The translations under genes were made by a program, and so were the position numbers. Shown in pieces: positions 19,165 through 28,157 of a stretch of 64,000 nucleotides of DNA. The DNA is from Bog-756 sp963699085 (GTDB lineage Bacteria > Actinomycetota > Acidimicrobiia > Acidimicrobiales > RAAP-2), in NCBI GenBank assembly GCA_963699085.1, contig CAVOTH010000004.1, positions 1,798,001-1,862,000 on the forward strand, written 5' to 3'. The notes beneath the pieces were generated by a model, which made no database searches, had not been told where the DNA came from, and saw nothing but the letters and a program-made list of their open reading frames with translations. The stretch's first letter is position 1; every line of letters starts with the position of its first letter.

Positions 19165-19277
19165 TCACCACGAGGTGCCCTGCGGTGGGCTCGTCGCCCG
19201 GCACGACCTCGCCAGGCGGAGGTAACCGTCGATGAGACCCGGGTAGCCTGTCCTACGGGCTCTGAGAGGACATACCG
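19165..19277. other. Leader region of the 67-aa gene
   Basis: A short non-coding stretch with no clear promoter. A GAGAGGA ribosome site lies just before the next start. Confidence 0.3.
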
Positions 19278-19481
19278 ATGACAGATTCGAATGAATTGAC
19301 GGGACACCTTCTGCGAATGGCTCAGGAGCGCCGGCTACTCAGGTTCTGTGCAGAAAAGGGCATCGATCACAACAGTCCGGATATCGACAATCCTGATCTC
19401 AACTTGCTGGGGCCGATCCTGGATTCGGACGGGGCCATCATTCCCGACGCCGAGGACATCGAAGCCGTCACGCAGGCCTGA
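19278..19481 (+). CDS. Small acidic hypothetical protein, 67 aa
   Basis: A 67-aa acidic, probably soluble protein. GAGAGGA lies about 8 bases before the ATG, and composition and codon use look like a real gene. No domain is recognised. It lies upstream of the FN3/phosphate-binding-like gene by about 225 bp; no functional link is visible. Confidence 0.55.
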   Translation: MTDSNELTGHLLRMAQERRLLRFCAEKGIDHNSPDIDNPDLNLLGPILDSDGAIIPDAEDIEAVTQA

Positions 19482-19707
19482 CCGACTTCGACGCGGGCTC
19501 GTCGACAGGCATAGCAACGGTCTGTCGAGGACGGCGACCTCGGCCACCCGACCCATGCCGCGCCGCCATTCGCCCCAAGTGCCCAATAGAACTGAACGAC
19601 GGGTGAACAGTTGGCGACATCGGGCATTTTGGTTCGCTGGGGGTGGGTTCGGCTGGAAGAATCGGACGCGAAGGACTTGCCGCTCAGTTGAGAGATCGGG
19701 GACGACC

Positions 19708-21592
19708 ATGTGGCGCACTAGTTGCCGGGCATCCACGGTGGCAGTGGCTGGGTTAGCAATGGCAGTGGCAGTGGCAGTGTCGACAACGCTGTGCGTCGGG
19801 GCTCTCCCGGCCGGTGCCGCAGCCGGACATGTCAAAAAACCCCCGGCTGCGCCTGTCGGGGTCGTGGTCGCCTCCGGCAATGACTCGGCGGTCGTGTCGT
19901 GGTCAGCGGTGACTCCGCCATCGGGCGAGACCATCACCATGTATCGGGCCTTCGCCTCTGCCTCGTCGGCGACCAAGCACTGCAAGGCGCTACGGGGTGC
20001 CACGACCTGCACGATCGCGAAACTCACCAATGGAGTCCACTACACGGTCCGGGTCCGGGCATTCGTAGGCTCGCTGGGCGGTCCCACTTCCGCGCCGGTG
20101 ACGATTGAGCCGGGACTGCCTGGCGCTCCCACGGCGGTCCGGGCTACCGCTGGCAACGGCCTGTCCACCGTGTCGTTCACCGGACCAGCTACGAAGGGAA
20201 CCCGGGTCACCTCGTACAATGTGACGGCCCTCGACGGGACGACGCCGGGCAACGGCGGTCAAACGGCAGAGGGCACCTCGAGTCCGATCACCGTGACCGG
20301 ACTCACCGACGGGGACAGCTATACCTTCACTGTTGTCGCCTTCGACAAATACGGCCCCGGCCCGGCATCGGTACCGTCGTTGCCCGTCGTGCCCGTGCCG
20401 CTGGAGCTGAGCGCCACCGGTTCCGCCTTCGCGGCGGTGGCGATGCAGCAGTGGGTCGGGCAGGACTCGGCGCTTTCGAACTTCCTGGTCAACTGGCAGG
20501 TGACGTCGTCGGTGATCGGTCTCAACGACTTCGCTCTAAACCAGGTCGACTTCGCTGCCTCGGATCTCCCCTACAGCGCGGATCAGTCAGCCGGTTTTCC
20601 GACTCAGCCCTACCAGTACCTCCCGGACGTGGCCGGAGGACTCGGGTTCATGTACAACCTGACCGGCACCAATGGTCAGCGCATCACCAACCTGAACCTG
20701 ACCCCGTCGCTCATCGGAAAGATCTTCTTGGGGGAGATCACCCGGTGGAACGACCCCGCCATATCCACCGCCAATCCGGCGCTCTCTACCGTGCTCCCGA
20801 ACTCCACGATCATCCCGGTGTACCACTCGGAAGCCGGTGGCGAGAACTATCTGTTGACCGGCTACCTGCTCCAACTCGACACCGCCGACTTCACCGCCGC
20901 GCAGAAGTCATTTCAATCCGGTAGACGGGGCCACCCGAACGCTGTGTGGCCAACCCCGGCGCTGGGTGCAAATCTCGACGCGACGACGTATCCAGGTTGG
21001 GCCGACGGAGACCTGGTGGGAGAGAACGGGTCGGACAGTGCCGCCAGCTATGTGGCGTCGGCGGCCAGCCAGGGCGCGATCACCTACGTGGAGACGGCTT
21101 ACGCCGATGAGCACAGCTTCCCGGTCGCCAGTGTGGCCAATGCGAGCGGCGTCGACGTGCAACCGACCTTCCTCAACGTGTCTACGGCGCTCGAGTCCGC
21201 CACATTCAACGCCGATTGGAGCCAGAACCTGGGGGGTGTCTATACCAGCCCCCAGGCCAGCGCCTACCCGCTCTCGTCCTACAGCTATCTGGTCACACCA
21301 TGCTCACCGACGCTGGCAGCCGCGGCAGGGGTCGGCCTGCGACGGGCCCTCCACGCCGTCGCCATTCGATCCGGCCAAAGGCGCCGCTCTCGGCCAGTTC
21401 GTCGACTTCCTGGCCTGTGCAGGCCAGGCGAACGTAGCCGACCTCGGCTACGCACCACTGCCTCCTGCCTTAGTTCAGGCTGACTTCGCCGCCATCGGCC
21501 GGATGAACGGTGGAGTGCAGCCGCCGGCCCCCACAGCAGCTAACTGCGCCAACCCCTATATCGACGGGCAGCTCACTCTTCCTGGCGGTTGA
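19708..21592 (+). CDS. Secreted FN3-FN3-PstS-like substrate-binding protein (apparent +1 frameshift at 21328-21331)
   Basis: An exported protein of 627 aa once one base is removed. The signal peptide ends near GALPAGAAA, followed by two fibronectin type III domains (about residues 45-235) and a PstS/PBP-like-2 domain beginning LELSATGSAF with the ligand-region FAASDLPYS. The C-terminus (FVDFLACAGQ...LGYAPLPPAL) is in another frame; deleting one G from the GGGG run at 21328-21331 rejoins it. No lipobox and no pst transporter genes are nearby, so a role in ABC uptake is doubtful. Surface binding is an alternative. Confidence 0.85.
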
Positions 21593-21826
21593 CAGCGTTT
21601 CCAGCGGAACCCTGTCCAGACCGGGCCGAGCCGTCAGCGAGCCTGGCCAACCTCGATGCCTGGAACATGGCAGGGACGTGATTCCGTTGCCCGTTTGACG
21701 CCACTGACCGCACGACACCGCCAGGGTGGGTCAGTACGGCGCCTGTCAGCAGACTCACCCTGTCGAAGCCCCTCAGTTTTCGGTGGTGAGCTGCCGATAG
21801 ATACCGGATGAGGCGGAATCAGAGAC

Positions 21827-23693
21827 GTGCGAACTGTCGTGAGTAGCGAGCTCTTCCAGCCAGACTGCCCACCTGACTCTTTCACACCCGCCGTCGACTT
21901 CCCGCAGACCGGTGCCCGACGATCACGACGGAGTGCGCCGGCACGGATTGTTTTCGTCGGTGCATTGATCCTCATCACCCTGATACCAGCGTCCACGGTC
22001 GTCTTGACCACCTATCGCATCTTTTCCAACCCTTACCAAGCAGTCCTGGCACCCCCCGCCATCTTCCGGCCGTACTTTCTTCCCCTTCGCTACCTCGGAT
22101 GCGCAATTCCCCTGTTGCTGATAGCCGTCTCCATGTCCTTCGGCGCGGTGTCGCTCTTCCGGTTCCGACTGGGCCCCACCTCGAACCGGGGGCGAGAGAT
22201 CGGACCTTGGAGCCGATGGACAGGTGCATTCGGTGCGCTGGCGGTATTCGGATTCGCCATCTACATCGCCGTCTTGATCGCGGTGAATGACATCAGGGAC
22301 GCTGCCCGCTTCGGTCAACAAGGTGTGCCTGCCGGTCAGCTGGTTTGGTCAATCATCGGGATCGGCATCTGCCTGGCGCTCGTCTTCGGTGGCATCAGCG
22401 TATTCAGATCGGAGGCGTTTCGACTGGGCATCCGACGCTACGGAGCGCTGACACTCGGTATAGCGGCTGCTCTCACCGTCTCCTACGGCGCAATTCAGTT
22501 CGGCAGCGACGACACGGCATACCTCCAGACCGGATTCCACGGATTTGCCTACGATCCACATCCCACGCTCGACCAACCACTCGAGGTTGCCTGCGGCGAC
22601 CAGTCCCACTGCATTGTCGAAAGCCTGGTGGGAGGAACTGACCTTGACCCTCCAGTTGTTGGATTTGCCGCATCGTCCGACGGTGGGCGCACATGGCACG
22701 CCATCCTGACAAACAGTTTCGGCGACCCTTCAGCACTGAGCTGCACTGGCGCGACCTGTTGGGGACTCTTTCCCAATCCCACTTTCACCTCGACCTTTAT
22801 CGCATCCATCAACATCTTGCCGTCGGGACATCCGCAGATCACTCTTCGCAGGACTGTTTCACTCCCGGGTGCTGATGCCGGCCATTACTTCGGATGGAGC
22901 ATGTGCAACTCGGCCACGCACTGCGCCTCTTTCGCCTTGGTCAACCAAGAAGTTCATCCGGTAGGGCCCGTCACCCATATCGTGGCCGATGCCACGGATG
23001 ACGCCGGCCTCCACTGGACCAGCCAGGAGATCGCGACAGCAGCGTCAATGTCCATCAGCCCCCCTGATGGTTGGGCCAGTGCCGGCCCATGGTGCGACAT
23101 CGGAGGCCAATGCCTGGCGGTGGGGACCGCTGAAGTCGCCAATTGTGGGATTCTGGCGCCATGCGAGCAGCAGATCGTTGCATTTCGCAGCTCGGACAAC
23201 GGTGCGACATGGACACAGTCCGAGGCGATGCCACCTACACCCTCATCGAACGGCACCCTCGATGTCAGCTGTCAGGCCATTCCTACCTGTACAGCTAGTT
23301 GGACACCCACCGACGGGCAATCCGTAGTGTCCACCTCGGTGAACCTTGGCGCTACCTGGCAGCCGTTCAAGGCGCTGGGCACTACCGGCGCGCTCGAGAT
23401 GCACTGCAGCCGCCCTGTGCACGAAGGAGTTGGTCGAAGGCTCGTACCCGAGGCGCAACGTCATCTCAGCATCCTTCGATGACGGTCGGGTATGGGAAAC
23501 GGCCCATTTCAAACCCAAGCATGCAGTTGTGCCCGGCGCGATGGGCTGCGGGATCACCGGTCCATGCATTGTCGCGCTCGGATCGCAGGGGTCATCGTCC
23601 GAGATGATCTCCACGTCGGACAACCGGTCCTGGCTCATCCGAACCCTGCCAACCCCAACCCCTACTCCTGCCGAGGTCTCCATCGATCACTGA
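21827..23693 (+). CDS. Membrane-anchored Asp-box (BNR) repeat protein (apparent +1 frameshift near 23410)
   Basis: The N-terminal third has about four membrane helices; the rest is an extracytoplasmic Cys-rich region with Asp-box-like repeats (ASSDGGRTWHA, ATDDAGLHWTS, RSSDNGATWTQ, SASFDDGRVWE), suggesting a beta-propeller. After CHCS-type residues near 23405 the frame shifts: removing one C joins the second frame (ALCTKELVEG...) and gives 621 aa ending at 23693. The start is a GTG. Asp-box folds occur in glycosidases and binding proteins; no catalytic sialidase residues were recognised. Confidence 0.75.
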
Positions 23694-23705
23694 TCCGTCC
23701 AGGTG

Positions 23706-23733
23706 CCCTGACGCAAATCACGCTCGGTCAGGG
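23706..23733. terminator. Inverted repeat between convergent genes
   Basis: CCCTGAC (23706-23712) and GTCAGGG (23727-23733) form a perfect 7-bp stem around a 14-nt loop, in the 59-bp gap between two convergent stops. It is placed well for a bidirectional terminator, though no T-tract is seen. Confidence 0.45.
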
Positions 23734-23752
23734 TTCGGTCCGCGTCCCCTTG

Positions 23753-25192
23753 TCAGATCCCATATCCGAGGCAGGACGGAGGGCTGCTTCCGTTGGTGTC
23801 ACTATTCGATCCATCGGGGCAGGTGGTGTTCGACCATGTGACGGTGGCCGCAACGATGGCACCCGAGAAGGTGGCACCGTCCAAGTCGGCATTGGTGAAA
23901 TTGGTGTAGTACTCCACATGGGCGTCGTTGAAGTTCGCATCGACCAGGGGGTCGCCGGTGAAGTTGGCGCTGGAGATGTCACTCGAGCTGAAGTCGGTGT
24001 TCGAGTCGAACGTGTCGTTGCTGAAATCATCATTCTGAAGTTGCGAACCTCCGAGATCGATGCCGGTCCCTGCGAAACTTTGGTTGGCGAACGGCGAACC
24101 GGGCACGTCGTTCAGGAATAGATCAGGCCCGAGGAGGTACCCGCCAGCTAACACCGTACCGCTGGGCAGCTGAATCGTCGTACCGGTGATGGTCCCGTTC
24201 TGGGTGATGCCGGCGATGTACGTGCCGGTGAGGTCTGTGGTGCTGGTCACGGTGATTCCGTTCAACTGGTCCTGGGCCAGGTTGACTCCCGAAAGATCCG
24301 CTCCGCTCAGATCGGCGTCATCCAGGTTGGTGTAGTCCAATGTCGAGCCGCTCAGCACCGAGAGATCTGTGCCGCTCAGCGTGTCGTCGTACATGTTGCT
24401 TCCGACCAGGTCGGCCCCGGCGAAATTGGTACCGGCGGGGAACGTGTCGTTGCTCAGATCGTTGCTCTGCAGGTGCGTGTCCTGCAGGCTCAGACCGGTC
24501 CCCGTGAAGTTGATACCGGCAAACGGCGAACCGCTGACCTGGTTCAGGTACTCATCTGGACCGAGGATGTAGCCGTTGACGAGGAGCGATCCCCCTGGAA
24601 GGTCTGCCGGTGGACCGGTGATCGTGCCATTCTGAACGAGGCTTATCAGGCTGGCGCCGGTCAGGTTGGCGCCGCTGAGGTTCACTCCGTCCAACGTCGT
24701 CTGGAGGAGCGTTGCTGCGCTCATGTTGGCATCGCTGAGATCGTCGCCGGTGAGGTTGGCGTAGCTCAAGTCGCAAGTTTGCAGATTGGCGTAGGGACCG
24801 AAATAGTTGCAGTTCTTCGTCGTCGACGGAACGAGACGTGATTTGTGCACGATCTTGCCGCCGCCGACACTGTTGACGGCTCTCACCGCTACTTTGTAGT
24901 TCCTCCCGTTCGTAAGGCCAGAGACCACGCACGACGTTGTCGTGCTCGGGAGCACGCAGGTAATAGCACGGGGAGTCACGGTCACCACGTAACCGGACAC
25001 GGCGGGACCAGCAAATGGCGCCGGCGGGGACCACGAGACCGACAGGGCCGTATTGACCGGAGTGACCGCCAATCCGGTCACCGGTCCAGGCTTCTTCGGG
25101 CGCGGTGTGGCCCCGGAAGTGCCCGGTATCGCAACGAGCATGAACATGGATAGGAGCGCGCCGAAACAAGCCCTTACGAGGGTGGATCGCAT
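23753..25192 (-). CDS. Secreted FN3-pentapeptide-repeat protein
   Basis: A 479-aa exported protein: signal peptide (1-27), one FN3 domain (about 33-120), then pentapeptide-type repeats (A(D/N)LSGA-like units) forming a right-handed beta-helix. A non-pentapeptide insert of about 45 aa, marked by QNGTITG, LPSGT and GYLLGPD, occurs twice (near 185 and 330), so the helix region is an internal duplication. It has a Cys pair at the extreme C-terminus (TTCPDG...SCLGYG). The role is unknown; it is probably a cell-surface or secreted structural/adhesive protein. Confidence 0.85.
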   Translation of the reverse strand: MRSTLVRACFGALLSMFMLVAIPGTSGATPRPKKPGPVTGLAVTPVNTALSVSWSPPAPFAGPAVSGYVVTVTPRAITCVLPSTTTSCVVSGLTNGRNYKVAVRAVNSVGGGKIVHKSRLVPSTTKNCNYFGPYANLQTCDLSYANLTGDDLSDANMSAATLLQTTLDGVNLSGANLTGASLISLVQNGTITGPPADLPGGSLLVNGYILGPDEYLNQVSGSPFAGINFTGTGLSLQDTHLQSNDLSNDTFPAGTNFAGADLVGSNMYDDTLSGTDLSVLSGSTLDYTNLDDADLSGADLSGVNLAQDQLNGITVTSTTDLTGTYIAGITQNGTITGTTIQLPSGTVLAGGYLLGPDLFLNDVPGSPFANQSFAGTGIDLGGSQLQNDDFSNDTFDSNTDFSSSDISSANFTGDPLVDANFNDAHVEYYTNFTNADLDGATFSGAIVAATVTWSNTTCPDGSNSDTNGSSPPSCLGYGI

Positions 25193-25249
25193 TGTGAAGC
25201 CGCCTTCCGCCGTTAATTCCGCCTAATAAAGCATTTTAGTACGCAACCC

Positions 25250-25280
25250 TTAGTCGCACAAGCTGCAATCTTCAGTCGCA
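25250..25280 (-). promoter_or_regulatory. Direct repeats upstream of the pentapeptide gene
   Basis: On the minus strand TGCGACTGAAG and TGCGACTAAGG occur 22 bp apart, each followed by a TTGC. The second copy matches the TGCGACTAA of the dyad near 3206. TACTAAAAT downstream is a fair -10. Direct repeats two helical turns apart are typical of response-regulator sites (inference). Confidence 0.4.
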
Positions 25281-25281
25281 T

Positions 25282-25307
25282 GACTCAAGAGCTCTTGCTC
25301 TTGAGTC
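25282..25307. repeat. 10-bp perfect inverted repeat
   Basis: GACTCAAGAG (25282-25291) and CTCTTGAGTC (25298-25307) are perfect inverted copies around a 6-nt loop in the intergenic region between divergent genes. No T-tract follows, so an operator is more likely than a terminator. The flanking intergenic region (25193-25523) otherwise shows only the motifs listed. Confidence 0.55.
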
Positions 25308-25523
25308 GCCCCGCCAGATATGCCTCGCCGACGACCGTCCTCGAAGAGATTCAGTTCTGTATCGCCCCCCGTGAAGAGAACCTCGAATGCCTCCGGAACG
25401 AGCGGCCAGCACAGGACGGCCCGCGGCCATGGCTTCGATCACCACTCAACCGAAATTGGTCTTTGCCGCCAAGAGGGTACGACCACGACATCGTCCGGAG
25501 TGGCAAATGTGGGACGGTGGAAC

Positions 25524-26255
25524 ATGGTCGCCTACGAGCAGTTCGCCGCCTTCTACGACGTGGTCATGGACGATCCCGGGCCGCGGGCTCTTCGGGTCGA
25601 TGCAGCGATCGAGCGTTACCGTCCGGACGCGACCTCCCTCCTCGAACTCGGATGCGGCACCGGGGCGATTCTGGCCCGCCTCACCACGTCCGCCGCGCTC
25701 ATCGGGCTCGACCGGTCGCCCGAGATGTTGGCTGTCGCCGCCGCCAAGGTCCCGGGCGCCAGGTATGTCGAGTGCGACATGCGCTCGTTCGACCTGGGGA
25801 AGCGGTTCGACGTGGTGGTCTGTGTGTTCGACACGATCAACCATCTACTCGACGTGCCGTCGTGGGCGTCGCTGATCGAGTCCGCGCACCGGCATCTGAC
25901 AAACAACGGACTGTTCGTGCTCGACGTGAACACCGTCGGCGAGCTCCGACGACTCGGGGACGAACCCCCCTGGGTCTATGACTTCGACGGCGGCACCGCC
26001 ATCATCGACGTGACATTCGCCGAGACCGACGACGGGCTCGGGGTCACCGACTGGGATATCCGGGTATTCGAACGGGTGACTGCCACCCGTTTCGAACTCC
26101 ACCATGAGCGGATCGGGGAGCTCGCCCTGCCCCTAGCCCAGGTGCGCGGGCTCCTTGACGATGGCTTCGAGCTGCTGGAGGAGTTCGACGAGGACGGTCT
26201 GCAGGCCACCGATGATTCGGTCAAGGCCTACTACGCCCTCCGACGGAAGGAGTGA
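25524..26255 (+). CDS. Class I SAM-dependent methyltransferase
   Basis: A 243-aa cytosolic methyltransferase. Motif I is LLELGCGTGAI, motif II GLDRSPEMLAVA, followed by ECDMRSFDLGKRFDVVVCVFDTINHL. The C-terminal half resembles the YqeM/UbiE-like type whose small-molecule substrate is unknown. The frame runs upstream without support; the ATG at MVAYEQFAAFYD matches the usual N-terminus and follows GGTGG. Confidence 0.85.
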   Translation: MVAYEQFAAFYDVVMDDPGPRALRVDAAIERYRPDATSLLELGCGTGAILARLTTSAALIGLDRSPEMLAVAAAKVPGARYVECDMRSFDLGKRFDVVVCVFDTINHLLDVPSWASLIESAHRHLTNNGLFVLDVNTVGELRRLGDEPPWVYDFDGGTAIIDVTFAETDDGLGVTDWDIRVFERVTATRFELHHERIGELALPLAQVRGLLDDGFELLEEFDEDGLQATDDSVKAYYALRRKE

Positions 26256-26270
26256 GCTGGGTCCCGAACG

Positions 26271-28157
26271 TCAGCTGCCGGGCCAGAGTCGGTCGCGTAG
26301 GCCCGATGCCCGAGCCACGGGTCGGGACACGGCGAGGCGAATCATCTCCTCCGAACCGACGACGGTGACCTCAGGCTTGCCCCTGGTGACCGCGGTGTAG
26401 AGGAGCTCCCGGGTCAGGATCGGCGAGTCGGTAGTCGGGAGCGCCACCACGGCGTGGGAGAACTCGGAGCCCTGGCTCTTGTGGATGGTCATCGCCCACC
26501 ACGGCTCCCATGACCCCAGTCGGGCCGGAGTCAGCCGACGGATCCGATCGGGGCCTCCCATGACCACCCACCGGCCGTCATGGTCCTGGATAACCACCCC
26601 CACATCGCCGTTGGCCAGGTGGTTGATCGGGTCGTTCCCGGTGACCATGACCGGCATCCCGAGGCGTGGCCATCCGCCGCCTTGGCCGACCGGGACGAGA
26701 TCCTGGGTTCCGGCGCTGATCAACTCGCTCCACTCGGCGAGGCCGTTGGGACCCTGTCGGACCGCGGTCAGCACTTTCACCCGAGCTGCCTCGAGGAGAG
26801 CCGCCATGTCCCTGCCGGCGACGGCCTCCACAACCACACTTCGGGCTGAGCCCACCACTTCGGCCCGCACGGTGGCCATCGCCGTCGCATCGTCCGGGTG
26901 CGCCCAATGGACGTCGGAGACACCCGATCCGAGGATCTCCATCACCCGGTCACCGTCACCTTTTCGGATGGCGATGGCCAGTGCCGCCATCGCCGAGTCC
27001 GACCCGAACCGGTGGCCGAGGACGAGTTCCGTGACCCGATCGTGGAGTGGAGCCGAACCGTCCCCACTTGCGCCGCCCCACGGACCGACCAGGTCGGCCA
27101 TGACCGTGCCGGCCTCGATGCTGCTCAACTGGAACGGATCGCCGACCAGTACCAACCGCGCTGCGGGTCGGAGCGCCTCCAATAGCCGAGCCAGCAGCGG
27201 GAGCGACACCATCGAGGTCTCATCGATGATCACCAGATCGTGCGGGAGCGGATTGGCCCGTCCGTGGCGGAATCCCGAGCGCCCGGTCGAGCCGAGCAGT
27301 CGGTGGATCGTCGTGGGCTTCGACGTCAGAATCGCCTCGGCCTCGGCCGGCTCCACCCGGCCTTCGGCCACGAGGCCCGCGAACCGCTGCTCGACCGCCT
27401 CCTGCATCCGGGCCGCGGCCTTCCCGGTCGGGGCGGCCAGCGCGGCACGGACCACCTGGCCGCGGGCCGTGGCCAGTTCATGGGCGGCGGCCAGGATTCC
27501 GGCCACCGTGTGGGTCTTGCCGGTACCCGGGCCTCCGGCGATCACCGAGACCGGGTGGACGAGGGCGCGGCGGGCGGCGCGGAGCTGCAGGTCCGGTTGA
27601 CGCTCGGATGCCTCGGGGTCTGGCGCGAACACGCTGGCCAGGGCGTTCTCCACATCGATGTCCCCGGAAGCATCACCCCGCGAATCATCACCTTCGATGG
27701 GGCCGACCCGTCGTGCCGTCAGTACCTCGGCGACGGACTTCTCGAAGGCCCAGTACCGCTGCAGGTAGAGCCGGCCGAGATCCCACACCATCGGTCGTAA
27801 CGGGGCGAGCAGCGCGTCTTCCGGCGCGGCCACCAGGGATGAACGCTCGAGTTCACCAGCCCACGCCGCGGTGAGGGGCATGTGGAGATCGTCCTGGGTG
27901 CCGTCTTCGACCTGGGACGCCGCCACCTGGCGTCTGACCTGATCGAGTTCGATACAGACGTGTCCGAGCCGGGTCGCTCGCGCCACCAGTCCGAGTGCCA
28001 GTAGTGCGTCGTCCGAGGCTGTCGGCTCGGCTCGGAGCGCGGCCGCGGCCAACTGCAATTCGAACGGTCCGATCAATCCGGCGGAGAGGAACGCCGACAG
28101 GATCTGGTCGACCCGTTCAGTCGTCCACGCCGAAGGTGCGGTTCCGATCGCCGTCAT
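26271..28157 (-). CDS. recD: Exodeoxyribonuclease V alpha subunit RecD
   Basis: The 628-aa 5'-3' helicase subunit of RecBCD, which unwinds double-strand ends for repair. Walker A is GGPGTGKT (208-215), with further helicase motifs VIIDETSMVSL and LVGDPFQL. The C-terminal motif VRAMTIHKSQGSEF-like (MTIHKSQGSEF) and LLYTAVTRGK are present. Start ATG overlaps the recB stop as ATGA. It is the last gene of the recC-recB-recD operon. Confidence 0.93.
   Translation of the reverse strand: MTAIGTAPSAWTTERVDQILSAFLSAGLIGPFELQLAAAALRAEPTASDDALLALGLVARATRLGHVCIELDQVRRQVAASQVEDGTQDDLHMPLTAAWAGELERSSLVAAPEDALLAPLRPMVWDLGRLYLQRYWAFEKSVAEVLTARRVGPIEGDDSRGDASGDIDVENALASVFAPDPEASERQPDLQLRAARRALVHPVSVIAGGPGTGKTHTVAGILAAAHELATARGQVVRAALAAPTGKAAARMQEAVEQRFAGLVAEGRVEPAEAEAILTSKPTTIHRLLGSTGRSGFRHGRANPLPHDLVIIDETSMVSLPLLARLLEALRPAARLVLVGDPFQLSSIEAGTVMADLVGPWGGASGDGSAPLHDRVTELVLGHRFGSDSAMAALAIAIRKGDGDRVMEILGSGVSDVHWAHPDDATAMATVRAEVVGSARSVVVEAVAGRDMAALLEAARVKVLTAVRQGPNGLAEWSELISAGTQDLVPVGQGGGWPRLGMPVMVTGNDPINHLANGDVGVVIQDHDGRWVVMGGPDRIRRLTPARLGSWEPWWAMTIHKSQGSEFSHAVVALPTTDSPILTRELLYTAVTRGKPEVTVVGSEEMIRLAVSRPVARASGLRDRLWPGS

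Noticed and set aside
19708..21592. Part of a phosphate ABC transporter
   Set aside because: No pstC, pstA or pstB genes are nearby and no lipobox is present.
25282..25307. Rho-independent terminator
   Set aside because: No T-tract follows the stem and the position is a divergent promoter region, so an operator is more likely.
25320..25523. N-terminal extension of the methyltransferase
   Set aside because: The frame is open but composition is non-protein-like and the family N-terminus starts at 25524.
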